Shown here one piece after another: positions 15,802 through 23,083 of a stretch of 26,799 bases of DNA. Under the pieces are notes generated by a model. The model saw only the letters and a program-made list of their open reading frames with translations. It was not told the DNA's origin and searched no databases. The DNA lies in assembly GCA_047606825.1 (NCBI GenBank), contig JASGDY010000069.1, forward strand, positions 1 to 26,799. Direction: 5' to 3'. Both the position numbers and the translations under genes were made by a program. Source of the stretch: Rhizosphaericola sp047606825. Its GTDB lineage: Bacteria; Bacteroidota; Bacteroidia; Chitinophagales; Chitinophagaceae. Positions within the stretch are counted from its first letter, which is position 1. Every line of letters begins with the position of its first letter.

Positions 15802-16443
15802 TTATTTCAATAATTTTTGAATGTCTTTAGTGAGTTGTTGCATTTCCGTTTTGTTCGTCCCGTCGTAATAGCCACGGATATGTCCCGCCTTGTCAACCAA
15901 TACCACTCTGTCGCTATGTATAAAATCATCGGGACCGCCGTCACCGTCCGTTGCCGTGATAAACAACTGGTTGCGGGCAAATCGGTACAGCGATTTTTTA
16001 TCTCCCGTCAACAGATGCCATTGGTTTGGGTCAACGCCCAACTGTCGTGCATATTCCTGCAAGCGTCCGGCGGAATCCCTTTCCGGGTCAACGGAAAAAG
16101 AAAACATCTTAAAATCCACATTGCCTTTGTAAGCTTGCTGCACCTTTGCCAGATTCGGCATAATGACCGGACATATCGTCTTGCAATTGCTGAAAAAATA
16201 ATTAGCTATCCACACCTTTCCCTTGACCGAATCAAGATTGGATATGCCTCCCAATTCGTTGGGAAAGGAAAAATCCGTTATTGTGTAATATTCTTTCGTA
16301 TTGCCTGCCAGTTGATATTCCTTACCAAAATACGGCAGTTCCTGCACCGTATTTTCATACCAATGAACGATTGCAAAAGCGACAACCGGACAGACAACAG
16401 CAATGAACAAAAACAAGGGAATCGTTTTATTTGACCTTTTCAT
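15802..16443 (-). CDS. SCO1/SenC-family copper chaperone
   Basis: This 213-residue membrane-anchored thioredoxin-fold protein loads copper into the CuA centre of cytochrome oxidase. An N-terminal helix (about 8-27) tethers it to the outer face of the membrane. The copper ligands are intact: C87 and C91 in SNCKTICPV and H176 in FIHSDR. The gene starts 8 nt after the stop of subunit I, so the two are probably translated together. Length and motifs are ordinary for the family. Copper delivery to the subunit II encoded in the same operon is the natural role. Confidence 0.94.
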   Translation of the reverse strand: MKRSNKTIPLFLFIAVVCPVVAFAIVHWYENTVQELPYFGKEYQLAGNTKEYYTITDFSFPNELGGISNLDSVKGKVWIANYFFSNCKTICPVIMPNLAKVQQAYKGNVDFKMFSFSVDPERDSAGRLQEYARQLGVDPNQWHLLTGDKKSLYRFARNQLFITATDGDGGPDDFIHSDRVVLVDKAGHIRGYYDGTNKTEMQQLTKDIQKLLK

Positions 16444-16451
16444 CGTCCAGA

Positions 16452-18155
16452 CTATTTAGTGGGCGCGGTCGAACTGTTACCGTCCGCAGAAACATTTATC
16501 GGGCTGTCCACATTGTATTTACCTTTGATTGGTTGGCTGTTTTTAAACAAGTCCACAAATGCCAATGTGTAAGACGCGATAATCATCGCCACCATGACGT
16601 AAATCCAAGGTTTCATGGTCATGAAAATACGTACTGGTTTTTCTTCGTGCACGACTTCGGATTCTGGAATCATCAGTTCGGGTTCTTTTACTTTTTTGCC
16701 TAAGGCCGTTCTGAAAAATCCTATGAAATATAATACTGCCGCCGTAGTCATAATGATACCGCCAATCATCGCAATCGTCGCCGTGAACACCCAGTGTTGG
16801 TTAAACAAGGGACTTTCGGGATTGGTGTAAGACATACCCATATTGGTTCTTCTGGGTTCGCCCATCAGACCGCCAGCCATCATGCCATGCGAAAAAATCA
16901 TGATGCCAATCATCCACAGATACGGGAAAATCGTAATAAAACCCGCATTTTTCACTTCCTTACCCGACAGACGCGAATAGATATAAACGCTCATACCCAT
17001 GATGGCGAGCAATACCGGACCGGCAACTGTCATGTGGAAATGTCCCGGCACCCAAGCGGTATTGTGCACGACGGAATTAAGCGAATAAGACGCATTGACA
17101 ATACCTGTCAAGCCACCGAAAACAAAGATGACCAGACCGCAAATCAAATAGCCAAACAAAAAATTATCTTTCTTAAAATAAGGCTGTCTGACCATCCACC
17201 CCAACCAGCTTTTGGAACCTCTTTTTCGCGCACCGTACTCCAAAGACGCCGCAATATTGAATGCCGTCATAAAACTTGGAATCGCTACGCCAAACGTCAA
17301 TATCGACTGATACAATTTGACTGTTGGAGAAAATACAGGTTCGGCAAACTGGTGGTGTACACCTATCGGAATGGAAAGAATTAAAAACAATAAAAACGCC
17401 AGACGACCCGCATTTTCAGAATAGAGTTTTGTTCCCGCAACTTTTGGCAAAATCGTATAAAACATGATATACGCAGGTATCAACCAGAAATAGACCAATG
17501 GGTGTCCAAACATCCAGAACAATACCCTTGTCAACGGTACATTAAGGTTTTGCGTCCAGCCCGCAGACCAAGGTGTCAGCAATACCAACACGGAATAGGC
17601 CACGGGAATCGTACAGGTAAACCATATCGTAAAATTGACAAACGTCCCCAAAACTCCCAGCGGCATTTTACCTTTTGGATTTTCTTTTTTATAGTCTATC
17701 CATGTTTTAATCCATCCGAAAAAGGCAACCCAACTACCAACTATCAACAACGCCGTACCGATGTAAAACAATGGGTCGGCCTTCAAGGGCGCATAGAATG
17801 TGTATAGTACCTGCGCCTTGCCTGTCAACATGCAATAGGCATCCATCACCGTGCCTGTCAACATAAGCCAAAGTGCCGTCAAATAAGACCATTTGGGCGG
17901 TTCCCTTTTTAAATAATGTGAAACGGTCACATGCCCAAAAGCCACGGCAAAAAACGTGGTCAGCACGACGGCATTAATCACGCCGTGCATCGTCAGGCCC
18001 TGATAATAGTTGAGTTTGAGAAAAGAAGCCTGGCTCAGTACGCCGGCCCTGTACAATACCTGCATCAGACCGTTGTAAATCCCCAATATGAACAATGTCA
18101 TCGGAAAAAACAAGGTCGTCAGTATGGTCTTCCTATATGATGTAGAGACTGTCAT
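16452..18155 (-). CDS. B-family (ba3-like) haem-copper oxidase subunit I
   Basis: This 567-residue polytopic subunit reduces oxygen and pumps protons in the cytoplasmic membrane. Ligands are all present: H57 and H374 for the low-spin haem, H372 for the high-spin haem, and H218, H267 and H268 for CuB, with Y222 in HPLVY as the His-Tyr cross-link partner. The Glu of A-family oxidases (HPEVY) is Leu, as expected for B-type enzymes. Automated annotation may call it cbb3-type, but it is followed by SCO and preceded by a CuA subunit rather than by CcoO and CcoP, so ba3-like fits better. No subunit III gene is nearby, which also fits. The C-terminal 40 residues are a Ser/Asn-rich tail. Confidence 0.93.
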   Translation of the reverse strand: MTVSTSYRKTILTTLFFPMTLFILGIYNGLMQVLYRAGVLSQASFLKLNYYQGLTMHGVINAVVLTTFFAVAFGHVTVSHYLKREPPKWSYLTALWLMLTGTVMDAYCMLTGKAQVLYTFYAPLKADPLFYIGTALLIVGSWVAFFGWIKTWIDYKKENPKGKMPLGVLGTFVNFTIWFTCTIPVAYSVLVLLTPWSAGWTQNLNVPLTRVLFWMFGHPLVYFWLIPAYIMFYTILPKVAGTKLYSENAGRLAFLLFLILSIPIGVHHQFAEPVFSPTVKLYQSILTFGVAIPSFMTAFNIAASLEYGARKRGSKSWLGWMVRQPYFKKDNFLFGYLICGLVIFVFGGLTGIVNASYSLNSVVHNTAWVPGHFHMTVAGPVLLAIMGMSVYIYSRLSGKEVKNAGFITIFPYLWMIGIMIFSHGMMAGGLMGEPRRTNMGMSYTNPESPLFNQHWVFTATIAMIGGIIMTTAAVLYFIGFFRTALGKKVKEPELMIPESEVVHEEKPVRIFMTMKPWIYVMVAMIIASYTLAFVDLFKNSQPIKGKYNVDSPINVSADGNSSTAPTK

Positions 18156-18192
18156 GATAGTATAGTGTTGTGTTTATTTAAATAGCTACACG

Positions 18193-18224
18193 CTTTTTTA
18201 ATTTTTTACTTTTACCTTTTTATA
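18193..18224. repeat. Polypyrimidine tract of the recurring TTTTTACTTTTACCTTTTT type
   Basis: This tract sits just after the subunit II stop. Close relatives occur at 8319-8345 (end of the permease gene), 10059-10089 (after ychF) and, in reverse orientation, 6366-6395 (before recD). It appears to be a recurring spacer sequence. Confidence 0.5.
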
Positions 18225-18230
18225 ATTCAA

Positions 18231-18680
18231 TCAATAGGTTACGGTAATTTCGCCCAGCATATTCTGGTGGTTGTAACCGCAGTATTCGTTGCAGAGGATG
18301 TTGTACACGCCCGGCTCGTTAAATACGACTGTTTTTTTAGTAATACCCCCCGGAACGGCCATGATGTTGATGTCTTTTCTGGTAATTTCAAAACCATGCA
18401 CCACATCCGTTGAGGTCAGGTAAAAATCGACCATGCTGCCAGCCGGAAAGCTGATGTCGCCGGGATCATACGTCCACATGTGGGCGATGACATAGACTTC
18501 GTAACGGTTGTCGTCCACCTTTTTGACCTGTGCCTTTTCAAACTTGGCGTCAAAGGGCGTACAGGCGGGAACATCTATCTTACGACTGAAAGCATTGTAC
18601 AGAAGCGCGAAGAGAAATACGCCCATCAGGCCTCCTGCAACTAAGATTGCACGTTGTTCGTACTTGTTCATAACTATCAT
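18231..18680 (-). CDS. Haem-copper oxidase subunit II with CuA centre
   Basis: This 149-residue protein has one N-terminal membrane helix (about 11-31) and a periplasmic cupredoxin domain. The binuclear CuA site is complete: H95 (TDVVHGF), C130, E132, C134, H138 and M141 in CNEYCGYNHQNM. It accepts electrons from cytochrome c and passes them to subunit I. The short form with a single helix is that of B-family (ba3) enzymes. A second ATG three codons in (18671) gives MNKYEQRAILV and is an equally good start. The gene begins 2 nt after the stop of the 45-residue gene, indicating coupled translation. Confidence 0.93.
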   Translation of the reverse strand: MIVMNKYEQRAILVAGGLMGVFLFALLYNAFSRKIDVPACTPFDAKFEKAQVKKVDDNRYEVYVIAHMWTYDPGDISFPAGSMVDFYLTSTDVVHGFEITRKDINIMAVPGGITKKTVVFNEPGVYNILCNEYCGYNHQNMLGEITVTY

Positions 18681-18682
18681 TT

Positions 18683-18820
18683 TTAAAGGTGCCTTTCCAC
18701 CTGTACATTGTAAATACTAAACCATATCAACGCCGAGAGGGCGATAAGCAGTAAAAAAAAGACAATGGCACCGATAGGCCTGAAATTGTCATCGTGCGGA
18801 GAGAGCTGTTTGTTGTCCAT
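18683..18820 (-). CDS. Small one-helix protein, probable oxidase subunit IIa-like
   Basis: This 45-residue protein starts with a charged segment (MDNKQLSPHDDNFRPIGA) and continues as one membrane helix (about 16-37) ending in NVQVERHL. The position directly before subunit II and subunit I is that of cbaD, the 34-residue subunit IIa gene of the Thermus ba3 oxidase. The stop is 2 nt from the subunit II start. Function as a structural oxidase subunit is inferred from place, size and topology; there is no diagnostic motif. Confidence 0.8.
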   Translation of the reverse strand: MDNKQLSPHDDNFRPIGAIVFFLLLIALSALIWFSIYNVQVERHL

Positions 18821-18924
18821 AACGATTGTTTGTTTTATTTAAATGAAAATTAAAGACAATACGGTACTACTTAGAAAGCCTATAACTTTCTAATCAATTG
18901 AAAACCAATACATTAATTCTTACT

Positions 18925-19095
18925 TTACTCTTTCTTCTTGTTTTTGTTCAGTAATATACCGGACGGCGGGAGCTGGCATTTGCATTCTTTGCATTTGCCA
19001 CAGTTGGGCTGTCGCTGTTCAGGAATCGGAGCAGTCGTGTTGGGAGCTGGTTCGTTATTGTCCACGGGCAACGGTTTTGATACTATTCTTTCCAT
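18925..19095 (-). CDS. 56-residue Cys-cluster protein, function unknown
   Basis: I do not recognise this protein. Residues 1-30 are Pro-, Asn- and Thr-rich and probably unstructured; residues 32-40 form a tight cluster CGKCKECKC (C32, C35, C38, C40); the end is Lys-rich. There is no signal peptide or membrane helix. The CxxCxxCxC spacing could bind copper or zinc. It is the first reading frame after the candidate promoter of the oxidase operon, 104 nt upstream of the one-helix subunit, so a role in copper handling for the oxidase is possible but unproven. Start is the ATG at 19095; no strong ribosome binding site was seen. Codon use is normal for the window. Confidence 0.6.
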   Translation of the reverse strand: MERIVSKPLPVDNNEPAPNTTAPIPEQRQPNCGKCKECKCQLPPSGILLNKNKKKE

Positions 19096-19134
19096 CTGGT
19101 TGTATTAAATGTGGTTCTGTTCCTATTTCAGATG

Positions 19135-19165
19135 TAAAGGTAGAGTTGTATTCTTTGTGGCGCAA
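19135..19165 (-). promoter_or_regulatory. Candidate promoter of the oxidase operon
   Basis: On the minus strand TTG (19165-19163) is followed after 20 nt by TACCTTTA (19142-19135), one base off the Bacteroidota -7 consensus TAnnTTTG. It predicts a leader of about 33 nt before the 56-residue gene. Confidence 0.4.
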
Positions 19166-19259
19166 TCGTACAAATACGGTAAAAGAGACGGAAAGCCCGA
19201 AGACTGGGAGTTGAAAGTGGAAAACTGACTTCCGGTCTTTTCCGACTTACCTTCTCTTT

Positions 19260-19970
19260 TTAAACAAAAAGCGTCTTGCAAGTACAATAGCCCGCTTCAC
19301 TGTTTTGGCAGGTCAGACGGCAAAGACCGTTGTGCATGGCATAGTTGACGAGTTCTATTTTAGTATTGAGGTTAAGCTTAAGTAGGAGGTCGCGGACGTA
19401 GGTATCAATGGTGCGTTTGCTGAGGCTTAGGAGTTCGCCGATTTCCTTGTTGGACTTGCCTTCGCAGGTCAGTTGCATGATTTTTATTTCGACAGATTTA
19501 AGGCCAGGAACATCGAACTTGTTGTTTCTTTCCTTTACTAAATATTTGTCGGTTTCGGAAGCCCATTTAATATAGTAGTCCGAATCAAAAAAAGTTTGGT
19601 TGTTCAATATTTTTTCAATGGCGGCATTGATGACTTCCGGGCCTTTGCCGCAATAGGCGTCCACACCTATGTCTATCAAGGGTTTGAGCATTTCTGGTTG
19701 GTAGGTCGCCGACACCGCCAATATCTTGCCGCGGACGTGGGCTTTTTTCAATAGTTTGATTGCCTCAAAACCCGTGATGACGGGCAGGAACAGCTCTACC
19801 ACCAATATGTCCGCAGGATGTGCGGACTGCTCGTCTACCAACTCACGCCCATTGGATGCACAGAAAAGCACTTTCCTGTCCATCATCGAACAGATGGTAC
19901 CAATCAGCGAAGACCTATAAATACGGTCAAAATCGGCTACCGCAATAGTGTGTGTTTTGAAATGCGCCAT
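19260..19970 (-). CDS. NarL/LuxR-type response regulator with atypical receiver
   Basis: This 236-residue protein has a receiver-like domain (about 8-125) and a LuxR-type helix-turn-helix (about 157-215: LKSVEIKIMQLTCEGKSNKEI and SKRTIDTYVRDLLLKL). In the receiver the acidic pocket D13/D15, S87 and K109 can be placed, but the phospho-accepting Asp is Glu (E59 in ADILVVELFLP). Phosphorylation at the usual site is therefore not expected, and Glu may mimic the active state. A C-terminal tail after the DNA-binding domain has four Cys (C217, C221, C229, C231). No histidine kinase is adjacent. It lies 164 nt upstream of the oxidase operon on the same strand, so control of that operon is a reasonable guess. 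Confidence 0.88.
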   Translation of the reverse strand: MAHFKTHTIAVADFDRIYRSSLIGTICSMMDRKVLFCASNGRELVDEQSAHPADILVVELFLPVITGFEAIKLLKKAHVRGKILAVSATYQPEMLKPLIDIGVDAYCGKGPEVINAAIEKILNNQTFFDSDYYIKWASETDKYLVKERNNKFDVPGLKSVEIKIMQLTCEGKSNKEIGELLSLSKRTIDTYVRDLLLKLNLNTKIELVNYAMHNGLCRLTCQNSEAGYCTCKTLFV

Positions 19971-20321
19971 AATACAGTTACAAAGTTAAGGCAAAAGCAA
20001 AAAGCCGTAAATGAAAAGTTGAGTCTCGTGGGGACTATTTTGGGTAAAAAATGTATTTAGGTCAAAAACGCCTTTCACCCTAAAGTCACGGCACATCTTT
20101 ATCCTACGAGAAAAACAACACGCAACGCGATTCCTAGTTTTTCAGTATCTGCCAAACAATTAATCCGAACAAAATGCGTTTTTTATCGATATTGCAAAAA
20201 GTCAATGACCTTATATACTGTACACAGCATAAAAATATGAAGGGAGCAAACGAAAACATGCACAGGTATTTTCATTTGCACATGCGCTGTTTTTGACTTT
20301 TTCCTTTTAACTTAGCATTAG
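19971..20321. other. 351-nt divergent spacer without a gene
   Basis: This AT-rich spacer lies between the response regulator and the PorT-like gene, which are transcribed away from each other. The regulator's -7-like box is at 19981-19988. Nothing else was recognised: no long open frame, no strong hairpin and no RNA gene. The pyrimidine-rich stretch at about 20287-20310, just before the PorT-like ATG, could include that gene's promoter, but no box of normal spacing was found. Confidence 0.5.
19981..19988 (-). promoter_or_regulatory. Candidate -7 box of the response-regulator gene
   Basis: Minus-strand TAACTTTG matches TAnnTTTG exactly, 10 nt before the ATG. The implied leader is only a few bases long and no -33 element has the right spacing. 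Confidence 0.3.
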
Positions 20322-21101
20322 ATGAACAAAATCAGAATACGTTTACTAGCGGTGTGTGTGTCCTTTGTTTTATCATCGGGACTGAAAGCACAATTTGAGG
20401 CGGCGTCCAACGACCACGACGACCTACCCTATTATTTTGGGTTGACGTTTGGGTACAACAACTCTTTTTTGCATACGGTCAGGGATCCTGGTTTCTACGA
20501 TGGGTATTTCAAACACGTAGAGCCCAAAGGCGGCGGCGGTATCGAGCTTGGGCTGATGGCGACTTTGAAACTACGGGAACACTGGGAAGTACGTACCGTG
20601 CCGAAACTCATCATCGGTGGTGCCAAGTCGCTGACCTATTATTTTAAAGATGGTGTATATGCAAATTACGGTGACCCAGCGGCCAACTATGTGGCAACTG
20701 AAATATTTTCTGAAAATATAAAACTACCTCAAACGTTGGTTTCAGTCCCGGTACACATCAAATTTTCCTCCGACCGTATCGGCAATCTCCGAGCCTATAT
20801 TTTCGGTGGTCCGAAATACGACTTCAACCTTTCCGCCAACAGCGAGGAATATACGAAAGATAGAACAATTATTGCTGGTCTTGGTAGCTATCCCGCTCCT
20901 CAGTTCAGAAAAGGAAGTCTAGGTGCGGAACTTGGCTTAGGAGTCCACGTCTACCTGCGATTTGCGACCATTTCACCCGAAATAAGGATGGGCACATCGC
21001 TGCAAAACGACCATTTGCGCGACGCGGACAACCCCTATTCAAGCGTATTTAACAAAATACAGCAGCGGATGCTGTCGTTCTCCATCAATATCGAGCAGTA
21101 A
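20322..21101 (+). CDS. porT: PorT-like outer membrane beta-barrel protein
   Basis: This 259-residue protein begins with a signal peptide (about 1-24, ending SSGLKAQ) and continues as alternating amphipathic strands. The pattern fits PorT, an outer-membrane component linked to the type IX secretion system of Bacteroidota: the start of the barrel PYYFGLTFGYNNS (37-49), the ELGLMATLKLREHWEVR segment, LVSVPVHIKFSS, YIFGGPKYDFNLS, and a final GAELGLGVHVYLRFATISPE. The assignment is from remembered pattern, not a search; a general porin-family (OMP_b-brl_2) protein is the alternative. A second barrel gene follows 53 nt downstream and is probably co-transcribed. Confidence 0.72.
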   Translation: MNKIRIRLLAVCVSFVLSSGLKAQFEAASNDHDDLPYYFGLTFGYNNSFLHTVRDPGFYDGYFKHVEPKGGGGIELGLMATLKLREHWEVRTVPKLIIGGAKSLTYYFKDGVYANYGDPAANYVATEIFSENIKLPQTLVSVPVHIKFSSDRIGNLRAYIFGGPKYDFNLSANSEEYTKDRTIIAGLGSYPAPQFRKGSLGAELGLGVHVYLRFATISPEIRMGTSLQNDHLRDADNPYSSVFNKIQQRMLSFSINIEQ

Positions 21102-21154
21102 ATTTTCGGCTTAATCTTTGTCTAAAGATATCCGAACTTATAAAAACAAAAATC

Positions 21155-21922
21155 GTGACATTGAAGTTACTTGCATTTTCGTCCTTGATTTTTGTATTTG
21201 CAGCCGCACATAGCCAGACTTTTTGGGAAAAATCCCATTTGGGTATCGGTGTGGGTGCTATGCAATATAATGGCGACCTACGCAATACATACACTAAGTT
21301 TGCCATTCAAGGCAATTACACCTATGAACTGACCGACCACTTCAACCTGCGCGGACAAGTTTTCTTTGGTTCGGTAGGTGCCAGTGATGGTGATACACCG
21401 CCATTCGAGAACGAATGGACGGACGAAGCCAACGGAATCCGCAATCCGGAAGCAAGGCCACATCCTTTCAACTCACAGATACAGGAAGCAAGCATATTAG
21501 GGGAATACAACCTGTACAACATGAACGACGGCAAAAAATGGACGCCATACGTTTTTGCGGGATTGGGGTATTTCCATTACAATCCGTACTATACATGGTA
21601 CAGTACAAGCGACAACAGGTACTACAATTACAGATGGGCAACCGAAGGTTCCCATCAAAGAATCAACATCCCATTCGGCGGAGGTATCCGTTACGGCCTT
21701 ACCGATGACATAAGGCTTAATCTTGAAGGTAATTTCCGATACACCACGACAGACGAAATCGATGCTTACCCACCACCGACAAGAGACTGGAGCAAAACGA
21801 AAGATTACTTCTTTTCCGTCACTTTTGGGATCAGTTTCCGCCTCGGCGGGGACTACCACAAAAAAAGTGACGGGAAATCCAGTAAATTCAACGACAGGAA
21901 ATGCCCACCGGTTTACCAGTAA
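21155..21922 (+). CDS. DUF6089-type outer membrane beta-barrel protein
   Basis: This 255-residue protein has a signal peptide (about 1-21, LLAFSSLIFVFAAAHSQ) and a barrel of roughly eight strands. The opening segment HLGIGVGAMQYNGDLRNT with an acidic loop, and the strand WTPYVFAGLGYFHYNP, match the DUF6089 family common in Bacteroidota; its function is unknown. Aromatic residues mark strand ends throughout, and the last strand ends in FGISFRLGG. The start used is GTG, since no in-frame ATG precedes the signal peptide. It follows the PorT-like gene closely. A perfect long inverted repeat begins 7 nt after its stop and probably ends the transcript. Confidence 0.8.
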   Translation: MTLKLLAFSSLIFVFAAAHSQTFWEKSHLGIGVGAMQYNGDLRNTYTKFAIQGNYTYELTDHFNLRGQVFFGSVGASDGDTPPFENEWTDEANGIRNPEARPHPFNSQIQEASILGEYNLYNMNDGKKWTPYVFAGLGYFHYNPYYTWYSTSDNRYYNYRWATEGSHQRINIPFGGGIRYGLTDDIRLNLEGNFRYTTTDEIDAYPPPTRDWSKTKDYFFSVTFGISFRLGGDYHKKSDGKSSKFNDRKCPPVYQ

Positions 21923-21928
21923 ACCTAC

Positions 21929-21994
21929 CTATTCGCGTCAGAAAAGTAAAGGGCCTCGATGGATCGAGGCCCTTTACTTTTCTGACGCGAATAG
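21929..21994. repeat. Perfect 32-bp-arm inverted repeat (possible terminator)
   Basis: Positions 21929-21960 are exactly reverse-complementary to 21963-21994, with GG in the centre (in RNA, an effective TGGA tetraloop). The inner part (AAAGGGCCTCGA and its partner, flanked by A-rich and T-rich runs) is terminator-like in both directions. It sits 7 nt after the DUF6089 stop and about 87 nt past the 3' end of the facing 50-residue gene. The outer CTATTCGCGTCAG arm is far more than a terminator needs. Confidence 0.85.
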
Positions 21995-22080
21995 ACCAGT
22001 CTCCGCGGTTATGGCGAAATGCTATATCCAGCCAGCCACTGAACCAAAAGTTAAATGGGTGCTAATCTTATTTTTCTACC

Positions 22081-22233
22081 TTAATTGCTGCTCTTCCCAA
22101 AAATCTGGTCGACGGCACCTTCCAGCATGGGAAATTTTTCCTTGACGTAGCCAATCACGGACTGGATGGCATTTTTGGCCTGTTCCTCGGTCAGATTGGC
22201 TTCCTGTATCAGTTTGTCTATCAATTCCTGCAT
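22081..22233 (-). CDS. 50-residue helical protein, function unknown
   Basis: This small soluble protein is predicted all-helical (beginning MQELIDKLIQEANLTEEQAK and ending DQIFGKSSN). The pattern LTEEQAKNAIQSVIGYVKEK resembles the small helical segments of DUF2267/YidB-like Bacteroidota proteins, but too weakly to name a family. It is 48 nt downstream of the DksA-like gene on the same strand and is probably in its transcript. In related genomes lspA often follows this gene pair; here this protein takes that place. No signal peptide or metal motif. The ATG is at 22233 and there is no clear ribosome binding site. Confidence 0.7.
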   Translation of the reverse strand: MQELIDKLIQEANLTEEQAKNAIQSVIGYVKEKFPMLEGAVDQIFGKSSN

Positions 22234-22281
22234 CGTATGATATTTTTTGGATTAGAATAAATACATAAATACGACGATTCC

Positions 22282-23079
22282 TTATTTTTTCATGGCCACC
22301 TTGGCTTCCAAGCTCAAGGTTGCGTGCGGGACGGCCTTTAGACGCGCCTTTTCAATCAACTTTCCGGTGACGCGGCAGATACCGTAGGTTTTGTTTTCGA
22401 TACGGATCAATGCTTTTTCGAGATGGTCGATGTAGGAAATCTGACGTCCTGCCATCTGGCCAAGCTGTTCCCTCTCCATACTGACGGTACCGTCTTCCAT
22501 AGTCATGTAACGACTGTCAGCCTCGCCTCCCAAATGGTCCTTTCGGGTAATCAAGCCTTGCAGGTAGGCAAGTTCGCGTTTGGCATCTCCGAGCTTTTTA
22601 TTGATAATATCCCTGAACTCGTTCAGATCGGTATCGCTATAGCGAACCAATGGACCTTCCACGACAGCAGTAGCTTCTTCCACGCGGTCTTCCAAGGACT
22701 GGTAGCTGGGCTGGTAGGGAACGCTGGTCTTTACGGAAGTCTTGGGTACTTTCACCTTCACTTCTTTTGCTATTTCTGATTTTGTCTTTGGTATTTTCTT
22801 TTCCACTTCTTTGGACTCCTTTACTTTCTTTGGTTCCAGAACTTTTTTGGGTTCTGCCGCTTTTACAGGTTTCGTTACTTTCGGAGTCGTTGCGGACACT
22901 TTTTTTACGGGCGTCTTTTTCGGCTCTTCGACTTTTTTGGATACCGCAACTTTCGCTTTCGCGGCTGGCTGTCTGGCAGCTACAGGAGCGGTCTTCTTTT
23001 CCTGTTTTGCTGTTTTTGCTGCAACTGCGGGAGCTACTTTTTTAGTAGCGCTCGTTGTGGCTTTTTTTACTGTAGCCAT
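22282..23079 (-). CDS. TraR/DksA-like protein with Lys/Ala/Pro-rich N-terminal tail
   Basis: This 265-residue protein has two parts. Residues 1-125 are a basic Lys/Ala/Pro/Val tail with repeated KK, PKK and AAK units, resembling histone H1-type tails. Residues 140-265 are a DksA-like coiled coil and C-terminal knob. The four-Cys zinc finger of E. coli DksA is reduced to one Cys (C235 in YGICRVTGKLI; the later positions read PHATLSLEAK), so no zinc should bind; this form is typical of Bacteroidota as I know it. DksA-type proteins act through the RNA polymerase secondary channel. The tail suggests nucleic-acid binding (inference). The gene starts 4 nt after the ileS stop, so the two are translationally coupled. 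Confidence 0.88.
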   Translation of the reverse strand: MATVKKATTSATKKVAPAVAAKTAKQEKKTAPVAARQPAAKAKVAVSKKVEEPKKTPVKKVSATTPKVTKPVKAAEPKKVLEPKKVKESKEVEKKIPKTKSEIAKEVKVKVPKTSVKTSVPYQPSYQSLEDRVEEATAVVEGPLVRYSDTDLNEFRDIINKKLGDAKRELAYLQGLITRKDHLGGEADSRYMTMEDGTVSMEREQLGQMAGRQISYIDHLEKALIRIENKTYGICRVTGKLIEKARLKAVPHATLSLEAKVAMKK

Positions 23080-23083
23080 ACGT

